Below, in pieces: positions 54,531-64,000 of a stretch of DNA of 64,000 bases (position 1 is its first letter; each line of letters opens with the position of its first letter). Origin of the DNA: Tolypeutes matacus (taxonomy: Eukaryota > Chordata > Mammalia > Cingulata > Chlamyphoridae); contig JAKSZT010054572.1 in the NCBI GenBank assembly GCA_026826555.1, positions 1 to 64,000 on the forward strand, in the 5' to 3' direction. Below the pieces are notes generated by a model that worked only from the letters and a program-made list of their open reading frames with translations, was not told the DNA's origin and searched no databases. A program made the translations under genes and the position numbers.

Positions 54531-55237
54531 CACACAAGACTCAAATGAGGGCATTAACCCAGGGTACCATGATCAGGAGGGTTCTCCTAAGGCTGGGAGA
54601 AATGAGAACTCATGAAGCAGTGGCTGTACTTTGTGTGTGGCTTCATTGAGCAAAATTGGGTGCTGACCACCATTGCACTGGTCCCTAGAATGGTCCAAAG
54701 AAGACCTCAATATACTCCGCTTTCTCCACCAAATCTAAGCTCCAAAATCAGGTGTGTAACTCAGAGAGGTGTGTCATTATTCCTACCCCCAGAGCCAGAG
54801 CACACAGATTTTGCCTAGGGGGTGGGGTGGCAGGAAACAGACTGTAAAACTGAAAGCCCCTAATTTCTTCTCCAAAGAATGGATTACATTTACAAAAGAA
54901 TGGAGAAATTTTAACCAAAGGCTGCTCTCAAGAGCAGTGGAGATCATCGAGGGCCTGAGATTTAATTCATCATAATCATTCATCGAAGTGAAATAAATAA
55001 TTTTACAGATGAGTAAAAACTAATAAAGTTTGCTAGAAGCAACTCACTTTAAAAGAAATGTAAAAGAATATTCTTCAGGCAGAAAAAATATTCTCAGAAG
55101 TTTCAAGATTCAGGATGGATTGAAGAACAATATCTGTTAATTAAATTCATATACCTACATGATTACTGAATGGATAAAGTAATAATTATATCCATGACCT
55201 AGGACATCAATAAAGAAAAAGAAGATATTTTTGCACT

Positions 55238-55352
55238 TCCCAAATTGGATGTTTAGTTAATTGATAATGGATCTTTATTCTTTTCTAATGTATGCATTCA
55301 ATGGTATAAATTTCCCTCTAAGCACTGCTTTTGCTCCACCCCACAAACTATG
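55238..55352 (-). mobile_element. LINE-1 ORF2 fragment, copy 3
   Basis: Same scrap as in the other copies (plus strand TATGCATTCAATGGTATAAA then TTTCCCTCTAAGC). In this copy it lies immediately after the deletion junction at 55215. Confidence 0.65.
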
Positions 55353-56760
55353 AAGAAGCATAGGACATTAAGAAGCAGAAAGAGCCACATTACAAAAGAC
55401 TTTTGAGTGAAGGTATATCCACTTCCTCAACAGTACAGAGTTAAGATGAAGGCAGAGAATGTAAGAAAGCTGGGAAAATCTTTTCTGTGACCACAAGCAT
55501 TGTTTCCTCAAAATAACACTTCTATGAATGTAACTTCACTTTGAAAGAATTTGCATCATGCTTACCTAAGCATGAGGGATTCTATGTAAGGAAAAAAGAA
55601 TGAAGACAATGAGTTTTGCCAGTTTGCCCACATGGTAGTCCCCCTCTTTAAGAGTAATGAGTGTGAAGTTTTCTTGGAAATTCAACCTCATGAAATACCT
55701 GAGAATTAATCCTTCAGAGAAACCATTTGCGATTTTCTGAACTTGGGAATGCTAGAGTCACATCAAAGAAACATGATGGAGTAAAACACTGTGTCTGTAA
55801 GTAATATTGGAAATCCTTCAGCCGGGCATTAAATCTCATTTAGCATGAAATATTCATACATTAGTGAGTATTGTAATGAAGAGAGGAATGCTTCCATCTG
55901 AAACAAAACCTCATGGAAGATGAGAAAATTCACACTAGAGAGAAACCATATGAGTGTCCTGAATGTAGTCTGCTCTTTACAGTCATTTTTTACTCCTCAT
56001 TTTAAAAGCCAAACAAGGGAACAATAATAGAAATGTCATACATGTGGGAAAGTTTTCAAGCTCACAGAAAACCTGTTTATTCATCAGAAAATTCTTACTG
56101 AAGAGAAATCATATATATTTGGGAAAGCTTTAATTCAAATATCAAATCTCAGAAACAAGAGCTTTCCTACTGCAAAAAAAAACCTTTGCATGTAAGGCAT
56201 GTGAAAAATCCTTTAGGTACAAATCATATCTCACAGAACTTGAAAAAACTCATATTGGAGAAAAACAAAATGAAAGTAAAGAATGCAGAAAAGCCTTCAG
56301 GCAAAAGCAATAGTTCATTAAATATCAGATCATTCATTCTGGAGAAAAACCCTATATATGCAATGAATGTGGAAAAGCCTTCAACGAGAAGGAAAACCTC
56401 AATAACCTTCTGAGAATACATACTGGAGAGAAACTCTATGAATGTGATGGATGTGGGAAAGCTTTCATTCAGAACTCAAGCCTCATTACACACCAGAGAA
56501 GACAAACTGGAGAGAAACCCTTTACCTGTAAGGAATGTAGGAAAGCCTTCAGTAGCAAATCAAATCTCACTGACCATGTGAAAATTCATTGTGGAGGGAA
56601 ACCCTATATATGTAATGAATGTGGAATAGCCTTCAGCCAGAGGCAGTATCTCATTAAACATTACAACATTATTATGGGAGAGAAACCCTGTGGATGTAAT
56701 GAATGTGGATCTCCAAAGAATCTCCACCTCCAGTCTGTGCAACTTGTTGCCAATTTTTAA
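55353..56760 (+). pseudogene. KRAB-type C2H2 zinc-finger pseudo-exon, copy 3
   Basis: Closest match to copy 2. The last in-frame stop is TAG 56311-56313, after which 56314-56757 is open to the natural TAA at 56758-56760. This stretch holds five finger positions. In order: C-N-E-C with the first His changed to Leu; C-D-G-C with the last His changed to Gln; C-K-E-C...H-V-K-I-H, the only complete one; C-N-E-C with the last His changed to Ile; and a terminal C-N-E-C without histidines. Linkers are TGEKL, TGEKP, CGGKP and MGEKP. Fingers upstream of 56311 carry stops and frameshifts. Its KRAB block is deleted. One sound finger is not enough for sequence-specific binding, so I call it a pseudogene. 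Confidence 0.85.
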
Positions 56761-58619
56761 GGAAGCAGCTGTGACTGTGCAATTCAGGATGTCTTTCCCT
56801 CTTGGAAAAGCTCAGTTTGTTCTGAGATCTGCTCCTCCCATATCTTCTTCCACACTCATCTGTGTTCAATTTTTTTTTACCACTAATTTATCCATCAGAG
56901 CTCGAGATTTCACTTTGTTTATGTAAAGATGGGCTTTCTCTTATTTCAAATTAGTCTGGTTGTTTTCACTGATTCTTCAATCCATTACATTCTGGTTAAG
57001 CATTTTAAAAATTACGATTTCAAAAATAAAGCTGTCCATTATTGAAGCATTTACTTATAAGACACCCAAACCATTTATATTTTTTCAGTTTTTTTCACCT
57101 GATACTGATATGCATTCAAGATTAAGAGCCAGTGAACTAGAGTGGCCTGTTTTTACTTAACTCCATTTTTCCTTATTATTTGAAATCAGAAATGATCCTT
57201 TCAAAATTAGGAGATATACTTCTAATCTCAAGTATTTTAAGAAGTTAAAAAATTTATTTATTTTCTTAAGTTGTGCTCCAATACTTTTCTCATATGTGAT
57301 ATGCTGTGGGATGGATGAAACGAGAGAATGCATGTATTTACAAACAGAAATGTGTACCCAAAAAGAATCTGCCAATGCAGATAATTTTGAGGAAGGAGGA
57401 ATGGGCGTTGAGAGTAGAGATGGAATTTGACTGTTTGCCATAACAGACATAAATTATTTTAATACTCTTTGCATGGATAATTTGGTTATAATTTAAAAGA
57501 AATTATGAAAATAGTACACAATGAAATCATACAAAGTGGTTTATTTGAAGATAGTGATTTGTATTTGTAACATTACTGGGTGTGGGGGCACTTCCCCTCA
57601 AACTTTGCAAATATAGTTGCCCATAAAGGAAAAGTCATCACTCCCCTCGGCACCACCACCAGCTTTATGGACAGGTGGTGGCCTCCCTCAGCAAGGTGAG
57701 CACAGAGAACGGGGAATATGGACACAACCATGTGAAGGCCACACTGCTGTCTTCACGTTTCTGGTTAGAGGGCTGTTACCACCACAGGAGAAGACAGGCC
57801 TCCTGCTGCTTACTCCCCAGTTTAGACCTGCTAGATTGACTCATATCACTAAATGAGGCTGTGAGTGCTGAGCAGGGCTTTTTCCCTGTCCTTCTTTGAG
57901 GATCCAGAACCTATGATGATGGTTTTCATTTGGGTTCCGAGAGTTTGGCTCCCTCTCTGGTTTGGGGGAACTGCAGTGAACACGTGTTGCATTCCAGCTT
58001 CTTGAGGTGTTCATCAGCTTCTCCCCTTCCAACCCCTACATTCTCTTCTGGGATTGAAGAGGTCTGCATCATTTTCAAATTTGTTAAAAATGTGTTGAAA
58101 ATTTAATGTTTAATTAGTCTGAGAAATATCTGGCATCTGCACCGTCGGAGGTTTTCTGCAAACATTGTACTCTCTCACAACCTCACTTCTGTTCTTGTAA
58201 GCCCTAGGTCCCAGGACTTTCTGGGATTCCTGTACAATTTATTAGGGTCACTGGCCTAACGTTGATCATTCTGGTGGTGTTATTGCTGTAGTCAATGCTG
58301 TAATGTGAATTTTGACATTTCCTTCCTGACACCAACAGGTTTCATCTTGGCATTGCTCTTTCTTTAGCTGCCCCATGATTGGAGATGTTGAATGTAGAAC
58401 TGGAAGCAGGAGACCTGAGTCTGTACCTGAGAACTAGGAGGGGTAAAGAAAGAGCATTCTCCTCAGAGGGTCCAGGCTGGAGGTCAAGGGAAAGAGGGAA
58501 GGGCAAAAGGAACAGGAGCAGGGAGACTTCTCTCTGTGCTCTGACTTCTCTGCTGCACCAGACTCCAGGTCCCATGCTTTTATCTGCCCCTGCCCACATG
58601 GCCAACCACTGTCTGAGGC
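56761..58619. repeat. Duplicon block U, copy 3 (unclassified)
   Basis: About 1.86 kb, homologous to 51746-53653, with several small indels between the two copies. One such indel is near 57955, where copy 2 has extra bases around 52978-53000. The end, CTGAGGCAGGTACATC, runs straight into block P of copy 4 and shows the normal unit junction. Confidence 0.7.
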
Positions 58620-58879
58620 AGGTACATCATACTGGGGCATCTGTGACTTTAGACTAGTCCCCAAACCCTGTGACACCCCTGCCTTACTCTGTGTCTTGCA
58701 GGCCTTCCTGGCCAAGAGTACTTCCCCCTCCATCTTACCCTTATTCATTCCTGCCTAGTCTGGAGATACCCACAGTTTGCAGGTGAAATCACTGAGGAGC
58801 AGCATCACACTGCTTTTGGGAACAGGGCAGCTCTCCAATGCTGTGTCCTCAGCTGATTGAGTTTCCCCAGTGCTGCCAA

Positions 58880-59495
58880 TGCAAAATACCAGAAATAGTT
58901 TGGCTTTTATTGGAATTTATTAGATTTGAACCTTACAGTTCTGAGGCTGTGAAAATGTCCAAATCAAGTCATTGTCTAAAATGCTGTCTTAACAAGGGTC
59001 AACTGCTGAAGAATCCTGCCAATGCAAAATGTTGGGCCTGCCTGTCTCTGTCTTCTCCTCCAAACTCACTTTCTCCTGGAGCTCAGCAGTGACCCATCAG
59101 ACATAATTGCTCACCTCTCTCTCCTCCTCTGGCCTGTATGTCTTCAGTTTCAAGCTGCTCCATGACTACAGCCTCTGGCCTCTCCCTCAGCCTCTCAGGG
59201 TTTCTGTGTCTCTCCACAGCTGTAGGAGATCTTGGAGCCCTCTCCCACATGGCAGGGTAAACATGGCAGCACTCTTTCCCTGTGTGTTCCATGTATGTAG
59301 GACTTCAGCACAATGATTTGGGTCCATCCTGGTGCCTGAAAACTAATCAGAGTCTCTTAGCTAAATTAAAGCATTTTAAAAATAAGTGCCCTAATTGAAA
59401 GTTCCCTTTTCTGAATCTGACCAAAATGCCCTACATACAAAAGGCTTACAAACACAGCAACAGATCAGTAAGAACATACTTCTCTGGGGTCCAGA
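58880..59495. mobile_element. Dispersed repeat in block P, copy 4 (unclassified)
   Basis: Same element as at 45707 and 53916, with landmarks TACCAGAAATAG, CATGGCAGGGTAAACATGG and CTCTGGGGTCC. Confidence 0.45.
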
Positions 59496-60225
59496 CAAGA
59501 CTCAAAAGATGACATTAACCCAGGGCACAGGGGCCAGGACGGGTCTCCTAAGTCTGGTAGAAATGGGAACTTGTGAGCAGTGGCTGTACTTTGGGTGTGG
59601 CAATCATTGAGCAAAATGGGGTGCTGATCACCATTGCACTGGTCCCTAGAACGGTCCCAAGGAGAATTCAATATACTGTGCTTTCTCCACCAAATCTTAG
59701 CTCCAAAATCAGGTGTGTAACTCAGAGAGGTGTACCATCATTCCCATCCCCATATCCACAGCACACAGATTTTCCCTGGGTGGGCGGCAGGAAGCAGGCT
59801 GTAAAACTGAAAGCCCCTAATTTCTTCTCCAAGGATCTGATTACATTTACAACAGAATAGAGAAATTTGACCCTAAGGGTGCTCTCAAAAGCAGTGGAGA
59901 TCATAGAGGTTTTGAGGCTTAATTCATTTCAATGCTTCAAGAAGAAATGAAATAAATACTTTTACAGATGAGTAAAAACTAATAAAGTTTGCTAGAAGCA
60001 ACTCACTTTAAAAGAAATGTAAAAGAATATTCTTCAGGCAGAAAAAATATTCTCAGAAGTTTCAAGATTCAGGATGGATTGAAGAACAATATCTGTTAAT
60101 TAAATTCATATACCTACATGATTACTGAATGGATAAAGTAATAATTATATCCGTGACCTAGGACATCAATAAAGTGTTCAAATACACCATAAAATAATAT
60201 TTAGCATAAGATGTATAACTGGATA

Positions 60226-60804
60226 TGTCGCAGTTTGATATCATTATGAATTCCAATAATGTTTATGGGATGATGCTTATAAACTGTCCTGTTAATCTGG
60301 ACATGATTAAGTTATGATAAGGTAGTTGACTGGGCCACATATGTTAGGGTGTTTGAGCCCCCCCAATAGTGGGTGGGGTCTCAAACATAAAAAGACATGA
60401 CAATGGACAGAATTGGAGTAGTTTTTGATATTGGAGTTCTGATGAGGAAGGACAGAACTCCCCAGGAAAATGAGACAAGCCATTCACTTGAAAGTACACA
60501 GTTGGTCTTGTGGAGAGAGGCAAAGCTTAGGGAGCCTCATAGTCTACAGCTGACCTTGTGGAGGAAACAGTGGAGCTGAGCCCACAGAGAAATGCAGCCC
60601 TGGGAAGAGAGGAACCCAAGAATCCTGCTCCTGGCAAATGTCAGCCACTGTCTTTCTCCAAGATGGGATAACACTCTTTGGTGAAGGAAGAAACTTATGC
60701 TTTATGGCCTGGTAACTGCAAGAGTCTACCCCCCAAAAATACCCTGTATAAAGACCAACAGGTTTCTGGTATTTTGCATCCACACACTTTGACTGACTAA
60801 TACA
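60226..60804 (+). mobile_element. MaLR-like solo LTR, copy 4
   Basis: Same LTR as at 47047 and 49181, opening TGTCGCAGTTTGATATC and closing GACTGACTAATACA, about 579 bp. From 60532 onward it matches copy 2 without substitutions. Confidence 0.6.
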
Positions 60805-61048
60805 GGATATAAAATATTTAAAGATACATTATTTGGCAAGTCAATAACAAATAATAAGTGCAGATTTGGAAAGGCAAGCAAAAGTGTTATCATTTCCTGG
60901 GTAAACTTTAAAGAATATTAAATAGTGCATTTCATCCAAATAAATAGAAAAATCTTGAACAAAAATACTCAGTCCAAAACAAAGTATTCAGGATTTCCTG
61001 GGTTGAAATTTTGACCATTGTTCTGGGGCCACCTTACTCGTGCATCTT

Positions 61049-61213
61049 TGGAAGCTGTACCTTTCTTATACTTCAGAAGCACGAAGGTTCAAGGGTTGAT
61101 TTATGGGGTGTTGTTTTGTCCCCATCATAAATCAAGTGCTGTATCACTTCCCCATTTCCTAGTAATGAAGCCACCAAACTGGATGTGATGCTCATTTGAA
61201 GCAAGATGAGCCA
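61049..61213 (+). pseudogene. Eroded KRAB-box remnant, copy 4
   Basis: Homologous to those at 47861 and 50005, with the same GAAGCCACCAAACTGGATGT landmark (E-A-T-K-L-D-V) and the TTTGAAGCAAGATGAGCC continuation. No open frame spans it. Confidence 0.4.
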
Positions 61214-61261
61214 TGAATGATAGAACAAATAAAAAGTAGATATTGTTGCACTTCCCAAATT

Positions 61262-61376
61262 GGGCACTTAGATGATTGATATTGGATCTTTCCTCTCTTC
61301 TAGAAAATGCATTCAATGCTATAAATTGTCCTTTAAGCACTGCTTCTGCTGCACCCCACAAACTATGAAGAAGCAT
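61262..61376 (-). mobile_element. LINE-1 ORF2 fragment, copy 4
   Basis: Minus-strand translation has GQFIALNAFSRREERSNINH, the closest of the four copies to a LINE-1 ORF2p consensus as I know it. Confidence 0.75.
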
Positions 61377-61563
61377 AGGATGTTAGGAAGCAGAAAGAAC
61401 CACATATCAAAAGGTTTGTGAGTGAAGCTATAGCCACTTCCACAACAGTACAGGCTTAAGATGAAGGCAGAGAATGTAAGAAAATGGTAAAATATTTTCT
61501 CTGACTCCAAGCATTGGTTCCTCAAAATAACACTTCTATGAATGTAACTTCACTTTGAGGGAA
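61377..61563 (+). pseudogene. Zinc-finger pseudo-exon, copy 4 (5' part only)
   Basis: Only the linker-like leader of the finger exon remains (CACTTCTATGAATGTAACTT, as at 55520). It ends at the LTR start, before any finger is reached. The rest may continue beyond the ERV outside the window. Confidence 0.7.
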
Positions 61564-61946
61564 TGTCATAATTCAACGTGGAGGAAGATGGTGCCAGGAA
61601 TGATCCAAAGAAAGTTAGGGACCAGGGGACGTCACTCCATGTGGAATGCAGGCAAGTTTATGTAGACTGAAGCTGCTTTTTATACTACAAAGCTGAAAAC
61701 AAAATTAGGGCATCCATCACTACTATCTCAGCTTAGTATATGAGAGGACTGCCTGTTTCTGTGTTCCCAGACAATCCTTCTTGGGAATTCAGACCATAAC
61801 ATCTTAGTGTTGTGGTCATTCTGTTCTGCCTCTGATGTCTGCAGTATGCAGTGTCCTTGGAGGCATTTACTAATGTTTCTTTGCCAGAAAGCATGCTTTG
61901 TAAATGTTAACCCTTTATGCTCTGGCTCTCAGCATCTTTTCCAACA
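61564..61946 (-). mobile_element. Class II ERV 3' LTR
   Basis: A 383-bp LTR on the minus strand. In plus coordinates it runs from TGTCATAATTC to TTTTCCAACA, so it has TGT...ACA ends, and it lies directly beside a polypurine tract. On the minus strand a TATA box (TATAAAAA) is at 61677-61684, leaving only about 90 bp for R plus U5, and a CRE-like GACGTCA core lies near 61629. A variant polyadenylation signal (CATAAA) is possible but weak. The neighbouring duplicon is cut at GAGGGAA (61557-61563). The matching target-site copy would lie beyond the window. Confidence 0.8.
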
Positions 61947-61965
61947 ATCCCCCCTTTTTGTTTTT
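61947..61965 (-). other. ERV polypurine tract
   Basis: On the minus strand this reads as an A-rich run followed by six G and ATTG (plus strand CAATCCCCCCTTTTTG), immediately before the LTR. This is the normal plus-strand priming site of a retrovirus. Confidence 0.8.
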
Positions 61966-62011
61966 AGCCCAGGGTGACTGTGCCTGTCTTAGATTGCCCT
62001 CCTCTGAAGGT

Positions 62012-62767
62012 CTACCCATCACTGGCCACCAGCCTAGATACATGGACAGGGGTTTGAGATTCAAGACTTTTAAGCAGAATCAAGTTATTGGCATGGCTGG
62101 CCTTTTCAGTCCTATTAATGTGGGACAGCGGGGCTTTGTGAATGCCTCCTAATACAGTTAATTGTAGCAGAACACCAATGATCACCACACCAAAGATAGC
62201 ATGTACAGAGTTTGATTTCCACCAATGTAAGGGGTTTATTTTATATAATTGATCTGTCACTGATTGCCAAATTTCACTACCTGGAAGTATAATGAGTTGA
62301 TTCTGAGACATACTCAAAATCCTTTTTGGCAAATCAGTAATTTCTATAGGTAAGTTTGTGTGATGACCCATTAAATGAGGTTTAATTTTTTTTCTATTCA
62401 TAATGGGAATAATTTTATGGGAAAGGAGTGATAAAAAAAATGCAATTTCATTCCAATTACACTTCAAACCTTGTTTTAAATTTAGATTATATACCTGATC
62501 TCCCATTTGTGTAACAGCCATCTCTAGGTTATTAAGCCTAATATTAGTTTGCTCATCTATATAAGCCTGACTATGCCATAGCTCACTAGAATTAAGATGC
62601 CAATTTTTAACATATTGCTGTGTTTGGACATTCTCACATAGGGCATTTCCTTCCATAGCAGCAGCTGTAATAATACTTATAAGCCCTAACACAGCAGCTA
62701 TAATTAATCCAATTAAATGTTTGCTTTTTTCAAAAAATGATTTAGAAAGTGCCAAAGAATTTGGCTT
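62012..62767 (-). pseudogene. ERV env transmembrane (TM) region, betaretrovirus-like, open fragment
   Basis: A 252-codon open stretch on the minus strand, from just after an in-frame TGA (62768-62770) to a TAG at 62012-62014. There is no ATG near its upstream end; the first in-frame Met is about 38 codons in. Counting from position 62755, there is a hydrophobic fusion-peptide-like segment at residues 14-33 and a helical heptad region at about 60-95 (with MGDQ). Cys lies at 40 and 99, the usual partner cysteine after 99 is not seen, and a membrane anchor lies at about 185-204. Possible N-glycosylation sites are N-S-S at 55 and N-R-T at 214. This order fits the TM subunit of class II ERV env. 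SU is cut off by stops, so it is a fragment of a broken env, not a functional envelope. Confidence 0.7.
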
Positions 62768-62770
62768 TCA

Positions 62771-63065
62771 GGGGAAGATTGCCAGCAGCAATTCATGAGT
62801 ACTGGAATCCATATTCCTTGATGCCATCATCCTACTAGAACCACAGTAGAACTCTCCTGTAAAACAGATTCTGATACACAAGTGTAAAGGGAGCAATTGC
62901 TGCAGGAAAACCATGTTTGATTAATGCTCAATGTTCCTACTATAAAAACTATGGGATCCCATACACATACTTTAAGAAATCAAGTGGATTTTCTTTTTAA
63001 ACTGGTAATATTAGTTTTACTGCCTTGCCATTAAAAAATCAGGCTAGTTCCCAAAAATATTTTCC
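62771..63065 (-). pseudogene. ERV env SU C-terminal remnant, part 1
   Basis: Minus-strand sequence upstream of the TM frame continues env-like coding text with cysteine-rich and hydrophobic phrases (for example INQTWFSCSNCSLYTC), but in a different frame from TM. It carries stops, including the TGA complementary to 62827-62829. It ends at the LINE-like insertion. Confidence 0.5.
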
Positions 63066-63078
63066 ACAAATAATTTTT

Positions 63079-63544
63079 TTTATTTAGTAATATATTGTTT
63101 TTTATTTTATTTTATTTTATTTTATTTTATTTTATTTTATTTTTATTATGGGTAAAAATAAAAATTCTCACAATACATACAAACATTTGCAAAATGATAT
63201 ATAAATATATATGCATATATGTGTATTTGCTTACAAAAATGTTATATATATATTTTAAGAGGTGCTTAGATTACCCAAAATATTACACGGAACCCACTGG
63301 GATTCCCATGTTGCCCACCTCCCACACCTCCCACCACATCCCACACAAACATCTCCCACAGTGTGGCCAGTGGTATGACATAGTCAAAACACTAAAAGAA
63401 AAAAACTTCCAGCCACGAATTCTCTATCCAGCAAAATTGGCAATTAAAAAATGATGGGGAGTTCAAAATATTCACAGATAAACAGCAATTAAGAGAGTAT
63501 GTCAAGAAGAAACCAGCACTTCAAGAAATACTAAAGGAATCTCT
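63079..63544. mobile_element. Rearranged LINE-1-type insertion inside the ERV
   Basis: The insertion is flanked by near-identical 13-bp sequences, ACAAATAATTTTT (63066-63078) and ACAAATTATTTTT (63545-63557), a likely target-site duplication with one mismatch. The left end is T-rich with a (TTTTA)n tract, as for the 3' tail of a minus-strand LINE. The right part (63382-63541) is in plus orientation and translates to KNFQPRILYPAKL, a match to the C-terminal domain of LINE-1 ORF1p. The middle (63290-63380, ACTGGGATTCCCATG and CCACCTCCCACA) resembles, from memory, a xenarthran LINE 3' region. Opposite orientations of the two ends suggest twin priming, though the implied internal deletion is large. 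Confidence 0.5.
63097..63143 (+). repeat. (TTTTA)n microsatellite
   Basis: About nine tandem TTTTA pentamers, probably grown from the poly(A)-type tail of the minus-strand LINE insertion. Confidence 0.95.
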
Positions 63545-63557
63545 ACAAATTATTTTT

Positions 63558-64000
63558 AGTTTTGTTGTTTGCCGTCCCATAGTTGAAGGATAAATCTTCC
63601 CTGATGAGTCCAATTTAGTGACATATTTATACTTATGACATCCCCAAAATTCTAAAAATAATGATAGGTTTCCACATTGTTTTTGTTGAATTACTAATTT
63701 TTCAACTTATGGTTGTGTTTACATTAGGTTTCAGTATCCCTATAAGGGCCCAATTCTTTACAATTCTATAGGAATTTTTAAAGAACACAACCTCAGATGA
63801 AACATGGCATGTATGCCATTTATCACTTTGTACTATGATTTTGGGGCTGTATACATGGATCAATGGATTCTATGCAGTTAGGTCATTCAAGAAAAGACAG
63901 GGTTAAATTTTCAATAAATTTCCCTTCCTCCTCAGGTTTTAGAGGAAGGTGAGGATCAATGGGCCCAGGAAAATGAAAAGAATGATTAATATAAACAGGG
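63558..64000 (-). pseudogene. ERV env SU remnant, part 2 (runs off the window)
   Basis: On the minus strand the start of this stretch reads as an open run of about 37 codons containing FHFPGPIDPHLPLKP and ENLTLSF. Further env-like text follows, interrupted by several stops and frameshifts. It continues the same provirus on the far side of the LINE-like insertion. Pol and gag, if present, lie outside the window. Confidence 0.5.

Larger units (their letters stand above)
53654..58619 (+). repeat. Segmental duplication copy 3 (P-Q-R-T-U, L and S deleted)
   Basis: P, Q and R align with copies 1 and 4. At 55215 the R block (ending CATCAATAAAG) joins directly to the LINE-1 scrap that opens T. The L LTR and S block are missing, a loss of about 1.06 kb judged against copy 1 (46987-48046). 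T and U follow normally. Distance from the copy 2 Q anchor to the copy 3 anchor is about 6.09 kb, which estimates the full unit. Confidence 0.85.
58620..61563 (+). repeat. Segmental duplication copy 4 (P-Q-R-L-S-partial T, cut by ERV)
   Basis: P, Q, R, L and S are present and in order. T begins at about 61262 with the LINE-1 scrap and stops at 61563, where a retroviral LTR starts. The remainder of T, if it survives, would lie beyond the window on the far side of the ERV. Confidence 0.85.

Noticed and set aside
62012..62755. Intact or domesticated envelope gene (syncytin-like)
   Set aside because: An in-frame TGA lies at 62768-62770, there is no ATG at the upstream end, a partner cysteine is missing and SU is full of stops. 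It is an env fragment.
63095..63454. 119-codon frame starting in the TTTTA repeat
   Set aside because: It joins a microsatellite translation to LINE-1 ORF1 sequence; no single protein is represented.

Overview
The window is nuclear DNA of a placental mammal. It contains no intact protein-coding gene. What it holds is satellite DNA, a four-copy segmental duplication carrying a decayed KRAB zinc-finger locus, and the edge of an endogenous retrovirus. LINE-1 ORF1/ORF2 remnants, MaLR-like LTRs and a class II (betaretrovirus-like) ERV support a eutherian host. Several dispersed repeats resemble, from memory, repeats common in sloths and armadillos (Xenarthra). I could not run a repeat search, so that placement is tentative.

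Region 1 (1-45438) is one AT-rich tandem array. All of it lies in the same orientation except one 79-bp flipped segment. The basic monomer is about 114 bp and begins near GCTGCTATGCA. Two diverged half-types alternate to give a ~228-bp dimer. From 1 to about 19.9 kb the array has a clear higher-order repeat (HOR): a marker, GAATTCAGGAGG, recurs at intervals of about 568, 798, 1027 and once 1591 bp, that is 5, 7, 9 and 14 monomers. The variants fit one formula, m1-m2-m3-(m4-m5)n-m6-m7 with n = 0, 1 or 2. From about 19.9 kb to 45.4 kb the marker is lost and other monomer variants dominate. A 10-N gap at 25469-25478 looks like a false gap, and a 64-bp perfect palindrome marks the flipped segment near 31.1 kb.

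Region 2 (45440-61563) holds four copies of a duplicated unit whose ancestral length was about 6.0-6.1 kb. The unit order is: P (a dispersed repeat), Q/R (unclassified), L (a MaLR-like solo LTR), S (with an eroded KRAB box), T (a LINE-1 ORF2 scrap followed by a degenerate C2H2 zinc-finger exon) and U (unclassified). Copies 1 and 2 are fused by a deletion. Copy 3 lacks L and S. Copy 4 is cut by the retrovirus. Two patches of near-perfect identity between otherwise diverged copies point to recent gene conversion or an assembly problem.

Region 3 (61564-64000) is the 3' end of a minus-strand class II ERV: LTR, polypurine tract, a 252-codon open stretch of env TM, and eroded SU sequence running off the window. 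The SU part is split by a rearranged LINE-1-type insertion.

The layout, KRAB zinc-finger duplicons abutting a long satellite block, resembles the known arrangement of zinc-finger clusters beside beta-satellite in human 19p12. This suggests a pericentromeric or satellite-flanked zinc-finger cluster. Nothing here looks like a working gene.
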